In this document: positions 51,505-60,237 of the stretch, piece after piece
How positions within the stretch are numbered: the stretch's first letter is position 1
Layout: each line of letters begins with the position of its first letter
Source of the DNA: Frigidibacter sp037095735
GTDB taxonomy: Bacteria > Pseudomonadota > Alphaproteobacteria > Rhodobacterales > Rhodobacteraceae
Assembly (NCBI RefSeq): GCF_037095735.1
Contig: NZ_JBAWKD010000003.1
Span: 186,001 to 250,000 of the forward strand
Reading direction: 5' to 3'
Length of the DNA stretch: 64,000 bases
Notes under the pieces: model-generated
Seen by the model: only the letters and a program-made list of their open reading frames with translations
The model's database searches: none
What the model was told of the DNA's origin: nothing
Made by a program: the position numbers and the translations under genes

Positions 51505-52077
51505 TCAGGTCCTGTCGATCAGCCCCGGCTGCGCGTTCAGCGCGTCGATCACCCGGGCCGTCATCTCGTCAATCGATCCCTCGGCCTTCGAGTCGACCGT
51601 GATCTGTGCCTGCCCATAGACCGGTTCCCGCGCGGCAAGCAACGCCGCAAGCGTGCCTTTCGGGTCGGGCGTGCGCAGCAGCGGCCGCGTGCTCTTGTGC
51701 CGGACGCGGTTCCACAGCGTGTCGAGATCGGCCCTGAGCCAGACCGCAACCCCCCGTTCGGCAATGGCCGCGCGGTTCTCGGCCGAGACGAAGGCCCCGC
51801 CCCCGGTCGAGAGCACGCAGGGCCGCCCGGTCAGCAGCCGCTGGATCACCTGCGACTCCTTGGCGCGGAAGAACGGCTCGCCGTCCCGGGCGAAGATCTC
51901 GGCCACGCTGCGGTTCGCCGCCTTCTCGATCTCTTCGTCCGAATCGAGGAAGGGCACGCCGAGCGCCCGCGCGAGCGAGGTGCCGACCGCGGTCTTGCCG
52001 GCGCCCATCATCCCCACGAGCACCACCGTCTTGCGCAGCCTAGCCTTCACCCGGTCCCCCGCCGCCTGTCCGTCCAT
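51505..52077 (-). CDS. aroK: Shikimate kinase
   Basis: Phosphorylates shikimate, 190 residues. Walker A VVLVGMMGAGKTAVG, substrate-binding DSDEEIEKAANRSVAEIF and RPCVLSTGGGAFVSAENR, and the lid Arg region KSTRPLLRTPDPKGTLAALL are present. First gene of aroK-aroB. It is divergent from the small membrane protein at 52329 across a 250-base gap holding an AT-rich CATATATAAAT at about 52201. Confidence 0.96.
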   Translation of the reverse strand: MDGQAAGDRVKARLRKTVVLVGMMGAGKTAVGTSLARALGVPFLDSDEEIEKAANRSVAEIFARDGEPFFRAKESQVIQRLLTGRPCVLSTGGGAFVSAENRAAIAERGVAVWLRADLDTLWNRVRHKSTRPLLRTPDPKGTLAALLAAREPVYGQAQITVDSKAEGSIDEMTARVIDALNAQPGLIDRT

Positions 52078-52328
52078 TCCCGATGCGCTCCCCGACGCCC
52101 GTCCGGCACCGGCATGGGTGTTGGCACGGGCCCGTCAAGGTCCGCTCGCAACACCGTGTCGTCCGGTCGCGCCCTAATGGCGTGATCCTTCCGGAAATGC
52201 CATATATAAATCCGCCCGGCAGCCCCCGCCGGATGCCCGCCGCAGCGACGTGGCGGGCCGAGAACGGGGGGCCGGGCAGAAGCGGCCCCGCAACCGGGTG
52301 CCGCGGGACGGACAAAGAGGCGAGACGA

Positions 52329-52481
52329 ATGGGGCTGATCCTGAAACTGGTTGTATTCCTGGTGGTCGTGGGATTCCTGGGACTGACCGGATACGCCTAT
52401 CTCGGCGATCTCTCGCCCGAGCGCACCGAGGTGCACAAGCCCGTCGACCTGACCCCGGTCCCGGCGAATGCCAGCCAGTGA
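52329..52481 (+). CDS. Small single-TM protein
   Basis: A 50-residue protein: one TM segment near the N-terminus (LILKLVVFLVVVGFLGLTGY) followed by a short hydrophilic tail DLSPERTEVHKPVDLTPVPA. AGAGGCGAG precedes the ATG. The next gene starts inside its last codons (14-base overlap), so the two are coupled with xerD downstream. Function is unknown; such short proteins are conserved at this locus in related genomes as far as I can infer from the coupling. Confidence 0.75.
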   Translation: MGLILKLVVFLVVVGFLGLTGYAYLGDLSPERTEVHKPVDLTPVPANASQ

Positions 52482-54129
52482 CCGCAGGCCCGTCGCGGGT
52501 CCTCCGGCGCGCGCCCTGAGCGCGGTGGCGCTGATCGCGGCGCTGATCTCGGGGCCTATCGCCTTGGGCGGGCCGCTGGCGGCGCAGGGCGTCCCTGACC
52601 GGCTCTCGTCTGACCGGCGCGCGCCCGATCCGGCCGACGACCAGACCGCGGCGGCGAACCAGCCGCTGTCGGCGATCGACTGGCTGTCGCGCTCGGTCGC
52701 GACGCCGGTGGCGCTGCCGCGCCCGGTCCCGGCGGAACCGCCGGTGGCGGCCGAGGCCGCGCCCGAGACGATCACCGTCACGCCCTTGGGCGACACCACG
52801 CTGGACGCGCTGGGGCTGACGCCCGCGCGCCGTGCGGGGCTGGCCCGCGACCTCTGGGGCGAGACGCCGACCGAGGCGCTGGTCGCGCGCATCGGCTCGG
52901 AACGCGCGGACATGCTGCCGGGCCTGCGCCAGCTGCTGTTCCGGCTGCTGACGGCCGAACTCGATCCGCCCTTCGACGCGCAGGCCGATGGCCGGCTGTA
53001 TCTGGCGCGGGTCGACAAGCTGCTGGACTTGGGCGCGCTCGATCCGGCGATGGAGCTTCTGAACCTGCCCGACGAGCCGCGGCCCGAGCCGTTCCGGCGC
53101 TGGTTCGACGTCTCGCTGCTGCTGGGCGAAGAGGATCGCGCCTGCGCGACGATGAACGCGACGCCGAACATCGCGCCGACCTTCCCGGCGCGGATCTTCT
53201 GCCTGGCGCGGGGCGGCGACTGGTCGGCGGCGGCGCTGACCCTTGGCACCGGCGAGGCGCTGGGACAGGTCGATGCGGAAAGCGCCGATCTTCTGGCCCG
53301 CTTCCTCGACCCCGAACTGGCCGACGGCGCCGAGGCGCTGCCGGTGCCGGCGCGGGTCTCGCCGCTGGTGCTGCGGATGATGGAGGCGATCGGCCAGCCG
53401 CTGCCCACCGCGACGCTGCCGCTGGCCTTCGCGCAGTCCGACCTGCGCGACAACGTCGGCTGGAAGGCCCGGGCCGAGGCGGCCGAGCGGCTGGCCCGCA
53501 CCGGCGCGATCACCCCCGACCAGCTCTTCGCGATCTATGCAGAGCGGCCGCCAGCGGCCTCGGGCGGGGTCTGGGACCGGATCGCCGCGATCCGGGCGCT
53601 GGACGCGGCGCTGGCCGATGGCTCGGACGCCATCTACGACGCCCTGCCCCTTGCCTGGACCGCGATGAGCACCGCCGAGCTCGAGGTGCCCTTCGCCGAG
53701 GTCTATGGCGAGAAGCTGGCCGGGCTTGGCCTGCGCGGCGAGGCGGGCGAGACCGCGTTCCGCGCCGGGCTGCTGTCGCCCGCCTATGAAAGCGTCGCGC
53801 AGGCGCGGGCACCGGCGGACGGGGTCGAATCCTTCCTGATCGGGCTCGCCAAGGGCGATGTCACCGGGCTGGTGCAGCCCGACCAGCGCGGGGCCGCGGT
53901 GCGCGCGGCCTTCTCGCGCGGGGCGGCGCCCGAGGCCTCGGACGCGGCGCTGCTGGCCGGCAACCGGGTCGGCGAGGCGGTGCTGGCGGCGATGGAACAG
54001 ATCACCCAGGGTTCGCGCGGCGATCTGCGCGAGGTGACGCGCGGGCTGAAGGTGCTGCGCGCCGCGGGCTTCGAGGACACCGCCCGCCGCGCCGCGCTGG
54101 AATTCCTGCTGCTGGAACGGCGCGGATGA
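52468..54129 (+). CDS. Conserved secreted or membrane-anchored helical protein
   Basis: A 553-residue protein with an N-terminal signal (ALSAVALIAALISGPIALGG) and a Pro/Ala-rich, acidic linker to about residue 110. The rest is almost wholly alpha-helical, with repeated Ala/Leu-rich pairs suggestive of TPR/SEL1-like repeats (for example LGALDPAMELLNLPDEPRPE and RCFSLLL-like units around 215). No catalytic motif is seen. It overlaps its left neighbour by 14 bases and its right neighbour xerD by 4 (ATGA). Function unknown. Confidence 0.85.
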   Translation: MPASDRRPVAGPPARALSAVALIAALISGPIALGGPLAAQGVPDRLSSDRRAPDPADDQTAAANQPLSAIDWLSRSVATPVALPRPVPAEPPVAAEAAPETITVTPLGDTTLDALGLTPARRAGLARDLWGETPTEALVARIGSERADMLPGLRQLLFRLLTAELDPPFDAQADGRLYLARVDKLLDLGALDPAMELLNLPDEPRPEPFRRWFDVSLLLGEEDRACATMNATPNIAPTFPARIFCLARGGDWSAAALTLGTGEALGQVDAESADLLARFLDPELADGAEALPVPARVSPLVLRMMEAIGQPLPTATLPLAFAQSDLRDNVGWKARAEAAERLARTGAITPDQLFAIYAERPPAASGGVWDRIAAIRALDAALADGSDAIYDALPLAWTAMSTAELEVPFAEVYGEKLAGLGLRGEAGETAFRAGLLSPAYESVAQARAPADGVESFLIGLAKGDVTGLVQPDQRGAAVRAAFSRGAAPEASDAALLAGNRVGEAVLAAMEQITQGSRGDLREVTRGLKVLRAAGFEDTARRAALEFLLLERRG

Positions 54130-55130
54130 CCGCGCCGCCCCCTTCTTCCCCCGCCCCCCGTTCCCCCGCGGCCGGACGGGCGATGGAGATGTGGATCTCG
54201 GCCTTTCTCGACGCGCAGGCGGCCGAGCGCGACGCGGCGGTCAACACCCGGCTGGCCTATGGCCGCGACCTCAAGGATTTCGCGGGCTATCTCGTGCATC
54301 GCGGCCTGCATTTCCACGACGCCCCGCGCGAGGCGGTCGAGGACTATCTCGTGCGGCTCGATGCCGACGGGCTGTCGAAATCGACCCGTGCCAGGCGGCT
54401 GGCCGCGATCCGCCAGCTGTACCGCTTCGCCCATGAGGAAGGCTGGCGCGAGGACAATCCGGCGATCCGCCTGTCGGGCCCCGGCAAGGACAAGCGCCTG
54501 CCGATGACCCTGTCGAAGGCCGAGGTCGAGGCGCTGATCGCCGCCGCGGCCGAGACCGGGCGGACCGAAGCCGACCGCACCCGCGCCCGCTGCCTGATGG
54601 AGCTGCTTTATGCCACCGGCATGCGGGTGAGCGAGCTGGTGTCGCTGCCCGTGGCCGCGGGGCGCGGCGATCCGAAGATGATCCTCGTGAAGGGCAAGGG
54701 CGGGAAGGAGCGGCTGGTGCCGCTGTCGACCCCGGCCCGCGCGGCGCTGGCCTGTTGGTTGGTCGAACGCGACGCGGCCGAAGAGGCCGCCCGCGCAAAG
54801 CGGCCCGGCCGCCCGGCCCCGGCCTCGCGCTTCCTGTTCCCGGCCCGCGGGGCGGCCGGCCACCTGACCCGGCAGAGCTTCTTCGTCGCGCTGAAGGACA
54901 TCGCGCTCCGCGCCGGGCTCGACCCCGTCCGGGTCACGCCGCACGTCCTGCGCCACGCCTTCGCCACCCACCTGCTGGAGGGCGGCGCCGACCTGCGCGC
55001 GATCCAGATGATGCTGGGCCACGCCGATCTCGCCACGACCGAGATCTACACCCACGTCGTGGACGAGCGGCTGAAGGCGCTGGTGCTGGGCCATCACCCG
55101 CTGGCCGAAGACCTTTCCGACGACGACTAG
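54126..55130 (+). CDS. xerD: Tyrosine recombinase XerD
   Basis: Chromosome-dimer resolving recombinase, 334 residues. N-terminal core-binding domain: VNTRLAYGRDLKDFAGYLVH and LSKSTRARRLAAIRQLYRFA. The catalytic set is complete: R in YATGMRVSELVSLP, K in VKGKGGKERLVPL, H-x-x-R in TPHVLRHAFATHLLEGGADL, H in MLGHADLATTEIYTH and the nucleophile Y in the same stretch. A Pro-rich N-terminal extension of about 20 residues precedes. XerD rather than XerC is favoured by length and motif spelling; the two are hard to separate. Confidence 0.92.
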   Translation: MTAPPPSSPAPRSPAAGRAMEMWISAFLDAQAAERDAAVNTRLAYGRDLKDFAGYLVHRGLHFHDAPREAVEDYLVRLDADGLSKSTRARRLAAIRQLYRFAHEEGWREDNPAIRLSGPGKDKRLPMTLSKAEVEALIAAAAETGRTEADRTRARCLMELLYATGMRVSELVSLPVAAGRGDPKMILVKGKGGKERLVPLSTPARAALACWLVERDAAEEAARAKRPGRPAPASRFLFPARGAAGHLTRQSFFVALKDIALRAGLDPVRVTPHVLRHAFATHLLEGGADLRAIQMMLGHADLATTEIYTHVVDERLKALVLGHHPLAEDLSDDD

Positions 55131-55186
55131 GCCCCTGATCGCTGCCGTTGCACCAAATGCGAAGGCAATCGCTGCGAAATCACCGG

Positions 55187-55200
55187 TTGATCCAGATCAA
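55187..55200. promoter_or_regulatory. FNR/FnrL-type box
   Basis: TTGAT-CCAG-ATCAA is a perfect FNR consensus palindrome (TTGAT N4 ATCAA), centred about 61 bases before the Rrf2 start. It implies control by an oxygen-responsive FnrL-like factor. Confidence 0.8.
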
Positions 55201-55254
55201 ATTGCGCAAATGCGACTCGGGTTAAAGCTCCCTCAACCCAGAAGGGAGGCACCC

Positions 55255-55719
55255 ATGCGCCTGACACTGCGAACCAACCTCGCGATGCGCGCCCTGATGT
55301 ATTGCGCCGCGCATGACGACCGCCTTGTCACCAAGGCCGAGATCGCGCGCGCCTGCAACGCGTCGGAGAACCACCTTGCGCAGGTCATCAACGCGCTCGG
55401 GCAAAGCGGCTTCCTGGCCACCCAGCGCGGCCGTTCCGGCGGGATGCGCCTTGGCGCGGCGGCCGAGGACATCACCGTGGGCCGGGTCTTCCGCGAATTC
55501 GAGGCCGAAACCCCCTTCACGGAATGTTTCAGCCGCACCGACAACTCCTGCCCGATTTCCGGCCGCTGCCTGCTGAAAAACGCGCTCGAAAACGCGCTCG
55601 CGGCCTTCTATGCCACGCTGGACAAGGTGACTTTGGCCGATCTGCTGGACGACCCCGCCGCTCTCGCACATTTGCGCAACCTCACGGGAACGCAACATGA
55701 CTTGGCTTGTCGCGTCTGA
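55255..55719 (+). CDS. Rrf2-family Fe-S regulator, NsrR-like
   Basis: A 154-residue winged-HTH regulator of the Rrf2 family. LTLRTNLAMRALMYCAAHDD and IARACNASENHLAQVINALG form the HTH; RGRSGGMRLGAAAEDITVG is the wing. Cluster cysteines C91, C99 and C105 (ECFSRTDNSCPISGRC) match the NsrR group, which senses nitric oxide through an Fe-S cluster. GGGAGG precedes the ATG at 55255. A perfect FNR box lies upstream, so oxygen and NO control probably converge here. No nir/nor/hmp gene is adjacent. Confidence 0.88.
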   Translation: MRLTLRTNLAMRALMYCAAHDDRLVTKAEIARACNASENHLAQVINALGQSGFLATQRGRSGGMRLGAAAEDITVGRVFREFEAETPFTECFSRTDNSCPISGRCLLKNALENALAAFYATLDKVTLADLLDDPAALAHLRNLTGTQHDLACRV

Positions 55720-55858
55720 GGCCTGAATTCGGACCATTGACGCCGCATTCGGCCGGAAATATCTGCCTCACCGCCCAGACGCCGAAGACGAGCTTCGACG
55801 CCGACGGGCCAGTGAGAACGGTCCCCGAGGGGGGCCAGAGCAGCAACCGGACGAAGCC

Positions 55859-56002
55859 ATGAGCAAGACCGAAACCAGCAAACCCGACCCGCAACCCCAG
55901 CAGCAGGGCAGCGCCGCCCCCCGCCCGCAGGCGGATGGCCAGACCTCGGCCCCGACCCAGATGGGCGCGCCGACCCAGTTCACCGACTGGGCCTCGATCT
56001 AA
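55859..56002 (+). CDS. Small Pro/Gln/Ala/Thr-rich ORF
   Basis: A 47-codon frame (MSKTETSKPDPQPQQQGSAA ... FTDWASI) that is easily missed. Third codon positions are G or C in nearly every codon, the coding pattern of this genome, while overlapping frames lack it. The ribosome site is weak (GGACGAAG). The peptide is hydrophilic and disordered with a Phe/Trp C-terminal end. It follows the NsrR-like gene by 140 bases. Function unknown; a chance frame cannot be excluded. Confidence 0.45.
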   Translation: MSKTETSKPDPQPQQQGSAAPRPQADGQTSAPTQMGAPTQFTDWASI

Positions 56003-56379
56003 GCCAGCGCACCGCGGCAGGCGGTCATGGCGTCCCGGCCATGACCCCATGACGCCCGGGGTCGCGACAGGGCACCCGGACAGACACGCGCGCAGGCAAA
56101 CGGCGAGGTATCGGTGCGCAAGCCCCGGCCGCTCCCGGCGGGTCCGGACGGCCCTGCCCCCGATGCTTCGGGCACGGCTCCCCCGGCCATCGGCCCCAGA
56201 CAGACATCCGACCGCTGCCGATGCGTCTTTCGGATGCAGAGCGCCCGGCAGCGCGACAGACGCGTCGCGGCGGACCGTCCCCGGGCCCGCCGCCTTGGCC
56301 GGCCACAGGGCGCACGCCCACCGGCACCGGGCACCGGCCCGCTGCCGGGCGCAGAGAGTGCCGCCCCGGCCCCTGCGGG
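56003..56379. other. Gene-free stretch
   Basis: About 375 bases with no gene I can support. Frames exist on both strands but are Arg/Pro-rich shadows of each other. No RNA signature or strong hairpin is recognised. Confidence 0.5.
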
Positions 56380-56919
56380 TCACTCGGTCGGCAGCATCAG
56401 ATGCGCATAGGGCGTGCCCGGCCACATGACCCAGGGCTGGCCCGCATTCGCCGGCACCTCGGTCGGGTAGCTGTCCAGAAGCGGCTTCGCCCCCGCCCCC
56501 ACGACCATCACATGCGGCCCGGCGGCGACCCAGTGGTTGTCGGCCGTCTTGCCCGTGGCATAGGGATCCGAGTTGCTCGCGCCCTCGTCTCCCAAAAGCA
56601 TGTAGACGAAGCCCACCGTCTTCGGCGGGTCCTCCTTCATCATCCAGGCGTGCAGGAACTTCATCGCCTCGGCATCCGCGCACATCGGGTCGGTGCCGGG
56701 ATACATGCAGGTCCAGCCGTTGGTGCCCTCGCGCAACACCTTCATGCCACCGGCGGCATCGTCGGCCATCAGCGTCGACTGGTCGAGCACATCCGCCGGC
56801 GCCACGCCCTTCAGCCGCTGCATCAGGCTGTCGGCGGTGTCCCCGGCCGTCTGGCCAAGGGCCTGCGAGGCGAACAGCATCAACGCCCCGGCGGTCATCT
56901 GGAGTTTCTGGCGGTCCAT
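56380..56919 (-). CDS. Secreted conserved hypothetical protein
   Basis: A 179-residue exported protein. Sec signal KLQMTAGALMLFASQALGQ (cleavage after ALGQ). The mature part is rich in Met, Trp, Gly and Asp with two cysteines in WTCMYPGTDPMCADAEAMKF that could form a disulfide, then MMKEDPPKTVGFVYMLLGDE and a Pro-rich end GQPWVMWPGTPYAHLMLPTE. No known domain is recognised by eye. It stands alone; the gap to ndk holds the ndk terminator. Confidence 0.75.
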   Translation of the reverse strand: MDRQKLQMTAGALMLFASQALGQTAGDTADSLMQRLKGVAPADVLDQSTLMADDAAGGMKVLREGTNGWTCMYPGTDPMCADAEAMKFLHAWMMKEDPPKTVGFVYMLLGDEGASNSDPYATGKTADNHWVAAGPHVMVVGAGAKPLLDSYPTEVPANAGQPWVMWPGTPYAHLMLPTE

Positions 56920-57056
56920 CGTAGCGTCCTCCTTGTCAGGGTTACGCTATCGCCGCCCGCGGCTGACACCGCGCGACGGCGGTAGTGCGCGCAGTCTACG
57001 CCTCTGCACGCGCCAGACCAAGCAGGGCTGCTGACCGATCCGGCGCGCGGAACGCG

Positions 57057-57080
57057 AAACGCCGCCCCGGGGGGCGGCGT
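57057..57080 (-). terminator. ndk terminator
   Basis: CGCCGCCCC and GGGGCGGCG form a 9-bp stem, followed on the minus strand by TTTCGC, 36 bases after the ndk stop. Confidence 0.7.
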
Positions 57081-57114
57081 CGGTGTCGTGTCGCGGTGAC
57101 GATCCGGTGGCGGC

Positions 57115-57537
57115 TCAGCCGACCAGTTCGAGGCCCGAGAAGAAGAAGGCGATCTCTTGCGCGGCGGTTTCCGGCGCGTCCGAACCGTGGACCGAGTTTT
57201 CGCCCATCGACAGCGCGAATTCCTTGCGGATGGTGCCCTCGTCGGCGTTGGCCGGGTTGGTCGCGCCCATCACTTCGCGGTTCTTCGCGATGGCGCCTTC
57301 GCCTTCCAGCACCTGGACGACGACCGGTTCCGAAGCCATGAACTCGACCAGCTCGCCGTAGAACGGACGGTCCTTGTGGACTTCGTAGAACTTGCCGGCC
57401 TGGGCGGTCGACAGGTGCAGGCGCTTCTGCGCGACGATGCGCAGGCCGGCTTCCTCGAACTTGGCGTTGATCTTACCGGTCAGGTTGCGGCGGGTGGCAT
57501 CGGGCTTGATGATGCTGAGCGTGCGTTCGACGGCCAT
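57115..57537 (-). CDS. ndk: Nucleoside-diphosphate kinase
   Basis: Housekeeping NDP kinase, 140 residues. AVERTLSIIKPDATRRNLTG is the family start; the phospho-histidine is in ENSVHGSDAPETAAQEI (H-G-S-D). The ATG at 57537 is preferred over one three codons upstream because GAGGG is then properly spaced. Single gene with its own terminator. Confidence 0.97.
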   Translation of the reverse strand: MAVERTLSIIKPDATRRNLTGKINAKFEEAGLRIVAQKRLHLSTAQAGKFYEVHKDRPFYGELVEFMASEPVVVQVLEGEGAIAKNREVMGATNPANADEGTIRKEFALSMGENSVHGSDAPETAAQEIAFFFSGLELVG

Positions 57538-57740
57538 GGTGGTCATCCCTCATGTGCAAGGCCCCGCCGGCGGATCCGGCGAGGAAATTCTGGGCAGGCT
57601 GCTAGCACGCTGGGCGGGCCATGAAAAGCCGATATGCCCCCCGCAAGCTTTGCCCCCCGCCCGCCTCGCCCCTGTGCGCTTTGCCCGGCCTGCCCCTGCG
57701 GCGCGATGGACCTGCGGGCGCGGGCTGCTACTGTGGCGCG

Positions 57741-58382
57741 ATGACCGATCTCGTCACCGCCTTCGTCACGCTCTTCGTCGTCGTCGACCCGATCGGGCTC
57801 GCGCCGCTGTTCATCGCCCTGACCCAGGGCATGTCGAAGCACCAGCGCCGCGCCGTGGCCCTGCGCGCCTGCGCCATCGCCGCCGGGCTGATGACGCTGT
57901 TCGGGGTCTTCGGCGAGAACATCCTGGGGGGCATCGGCATCTCGATGCCCGCCTTCCGCATCGCCGGCGGCGCGCTTCTGTTCCTGACCGCGCTCGACAT
58001 GCTGTTCGAACGCCGCACCCAGCGGCGCGAGGGGCAATCGGCGGAAAGTGCCGCCGATCTTGCCGACGACCCGTCGATCTTCCCGCTGGCCACGCCGCTG
58101 ATCGCCGGTCCGGGCGCGCTGGCGACGATGATCCTGCTGGCGGGCGAGCGCGGCGGCGGCGTCGGCCATGTCGTGGCGATCCACGGGGTGATGCTGGCGG
58201 TGCTGGGCTGCGTGATGGGGATGTTCCTGCTGGCGGGCGCGATCGAGCGGCTGCTGGGACGCACCGGCACGCTGGTGGTGACGCGGCTTCTGGGCATGCT
58301 GCTGGCGGCGCTGGCGGTGCAGTTCATGCTCGACGGGCTGCGCGGCGCGGGCGTGGTGGGGATGCTGCCGACGGGGCGCTGA
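57741..58382 (+). CDS. MarC-family membrane protein
   Basis: Integral membrane protein of 213 residues with six hydrophobic segments. TDLVTAFVTLFVVVDPIGLA is the MarC hallmark; ATPLIAGPGALATMILLAGE and GTLVVTRLLGMLLAALAVQF follow. The family (UPF0056) has no established transport substrate. The ATG at 57741 removes 40 upstream residues. It precedes the protease pair by about 70 bases. Confidence 0.9.
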   Translation: MTDLVTAFVTLFVVVDPIGLAPLFIALTQGMSKHQRRAVALRACAIAAGLMTLFGVFGENILGGIGISMPAFRIAGGALLFLTALDMLFERRTQRREGQSAESAADLADDPSIFPLATPLIAGPGALATMILLAGERGGGVGHVVAIHGVMLAVLGCVMGMFLLAGAIERLLGRTGTLVVTRLLGMLLAALAVQFMLDGLRGAGVVGMLPTGR

Positions 58383-58449
58383 ACGCGGCCCGCGCGGAAT
58401 CACGACCCTGCCCGGTGACATTTCCCCGCCGTCTTCCTAGATTGACCCC

Positions 58450-59034
58450 ATGCTCTCGCCCGAGGATACCGCGTCGCTGATCTATCTGGGACTGCTCGGC
58501 CTTGCGGTCGGCGGCACGCTTCTGGTGCTTCTGCGCTCGAACTTCGCGAAGACCGCGGCGCAGCTGCTGACCTGGGCGCTGATCTTCCTCGGGGTGATCG
58601 CGGCGCACGGGCTCTGGCAGCAGATCGGGCCGCAGGTGATGCCGCGGCAGGCGGTGTTCGACGAAGGCGCGCGGGTGGTGATCCCGGTCAGCGCCGACGG
58701 GCATTACTACGTCACGCTGGAATTGAACGGCCAGCCGGTGAAGATGGTGGTCGACACCGGCGCGACCGACATGGTCCTGTCGCGCGCCGATGCCGAACGC
58801 GCCGGGATCGACACCACCGACCTTGCCTTCATCGGCCGCGCCCAGACCGCCAACGGCCGCGTCGCCACCGCGCCGGTGCGCATCGACTCGGTCGTGCTCG
58901 GCGGGATCGAGGACCGCCGCGTCCGCGCCACCGTCACCGATGGCGCGCTGGACGAATCGCTGTTGGGGATGGGCTATCTCTCGCGCTTCGCCAGCCTCGA
59001 GATCCGCGCCCGCCAGATGATCCTGACCCGCTGA
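58450..59034 (+). CDS. Retropepsin-like aspartic protease (TIGR02281 type)
   Basis: Membrane-anchored clan AA protein, 194 residues. One or two N-terminal TM helices (SLIYLGLLGLAVGGTLLVLL) precede the protease domain: VKMVVDTGATDMVLSRADAE with the catalytic D-T-G, then ESLLGMGYLSRFASLEIRAR. As in other family members it would act as a dimer in the periplasm; targets unknown. The next gene starts within its stop (TGATG). Confidence 0.9.
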   Translation: MLSPEDTASLIYLGLLGLAVGGTLLVLLRSNFAKTAAQLLTWALIFLGVIAAHGLWQQIGPQVMPRQAVFDEGARVVIPVSADGHYYVTLELNGQPVKMVVDTGATDMVLSRADAERAGIDTTDLAFIGRAQTANGRVATAPVRIDSVVLGGIEDRRVRATVTDGALDESLLGMGYLSRFASLEIRARQMILTR

Positions 59035-59777
59035 TGCTGAAGCTGCTGCCGATCCTGCTGATGCTGGGCTACGGGCTGCTGATGTGGCAGCTCTCGGCGC
59101 GCCGCACCAAGGCCGAGCTCTCGCGCAACTCGGTCCCGCTCGAGGATCCGCGGCTGGCCCCGGTGCTGGACCGGCTGGCCGCGGCCGCCGGCGTGGCGAA
59201 GATCCCGGTCAGGCTCTACCGGATCCCGGCGGTGAACGGGCTTGCCGCCCCCGACGGGCGGATCTTCCTGACCGAGGGCTTCCTCGCCCGCTTCCGCACC
59301 AGCGAGATCACGCCCGAGGAACTCGCCTCGGTCGTCGCGCACGAGATGGGCCATGTGGCACTGGGCCATGCCCGGCGGCGGATGATCGACTTCACCGGCC
59401 AGAACGCGGTGCGGATGCTGCTGATGACGGTCATCGGCCGGCTGATCCCCGGCCTTGGCCCGATGCTGGTCGACGGGCTGGTGCGGCTGGTCTCGGCCCG
59501 GCTGTCGCGGGGCGACGAATACGAGGCCGACCGCTGGGCCACGGCGCTTCTGGTCAAGGCCGGGATCGGTGCCGGGCCGCAGATCAGCCTGTTCCGCAAG
59601 CTCGACCGGCTGACCGGCAACCGCCGCACCCTTCCCGCCTGGCTGCTGAGCCACCCCGCCACGCCCGAGCGCATCGCCGCGATCGAGGCGAACCTGAAGC
59701 GCTGGAAGCTTGGCGGCTCCACCGACGGATCGGCCAGTGGTTCCACCGACGGTTCCACTGGCCCGAAAAAATCGTAA
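59034..59777 (+). CDS. M48-family zinc metalloprotease
   Basis: Membrane-anchored protease of 247 residues. N-terminal helix LLPILLMLGYGLLMWQLSA, then the zinc motif VVAHEMGHVALGHARRR (HEMGH) and the third ligand Glu in DEYEADRWATALLVKAG. Ser/Thr/Gly-rich C-terminal tail. Coupled to the aspartic protease by a TGATG overlap, so the two probably act together in the envelope. Confidence 0.92.
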   Translation: MLKLLPILLMLGYGLLMWQLSARRTKAELSRNSVPLEDPRLAPVLDRLAAAAGVAKIPVRLYRIPAVNGLAAPDGRIFLTEGFLARFRTSEITPEELASVVAHEMGHVALGHARRRMIDFTGQNAVRMLLMTVIGRLIPGLGPMLVDGLVRLVSARLSRGDEYEADRWATALLVKAGIGAGPQISLFRKLDRLTGNRRTLPAWLLSHPATPERIAAIEANLKRWKLGGSTDGSASGSTDGSTGPKKS

Positions 59778-59893
59778 CCATCCACCGGCTTGCGCAAGCC
59801 CGCCCATGGGCGAGAATCCCCCCGGCGGGCCGGGAACCCGCCGCCGCGCTTGCCGTTGTCCGGCAACGAGGCAGAGCATGGAGGGCGCCCGAG

Positions 59894-60211
59894 ATGAAAT
59901 GGCAACATGTGAGCGAGAACTGGGCCGCGTTCTTCGACGCGATCACCGACCGCTGGCCCGATGCGGACGAGGCCGAGCTTGAGGACATCGACGGCGACCA
60001 GCGCGCCTTCGTGGCCTATATCGCCGAGCTGACCGGGCAGGAAACCTCGGAGGCGGCGCAGGAAATCCGCGAATGGATGTCGGGCGAACTGCCGTCCGAC
60101 GTGGTCATGGACCCGCGCCACGACGACCATTCGATCGCCAATTCCAGCAAGTACCTGCCGGATGGCGAGGATGTCTACGACGACGACGAGCGCTTCGGCG
60201 ACGACAAGTAG
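59894..60211 (+). CDS. Acidic conserved hypothetical protein (weakly CsbD-like)
   Basis: A 105-residue acidic protein: MKWQHVSENWAAFFDAITDR, then AELEDIDGDQRAFVAYIAEL and ETSEAAQEIREWMSGELPSD. The NW-x-x-F ... D-x-D-G-D-x pattern resembles the CsbD fold loosely. An acidic tail (DVYDDDERFGDDK) ends it. GAGGGCG precedes the ATG at 59894. It follows the M48 gene by 115 bases. No function assigned. Confidence 0.8.
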   Translation: MKWQHVSENWAAFFDAITDRWPDADEAELEDIDGDQRAFVAYIAELTGQETSEAAQEIREWMSGELPSDVVMDPRHDDHSIANSSKYLPDGEDVYDDDERFGDDK

Positions 60212-60237
60212 GCCGCGCGTGAGCCCCCGGATCGTCC

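Noticed and set aside
54126..55130. Tyrosine recombinase as a sign of an integrative element
   Set aside because: It is the core xerD with conserved neighbours; no att repeats, tRNA or phage genes nearby.
55682..56683. 333-codon minus-strand frame between the Rrf2 and secreted-protein genes
   Set aside because: No domain, runs into real genes on both ends, and the plus-strand 47-codon frame has better codon phase.
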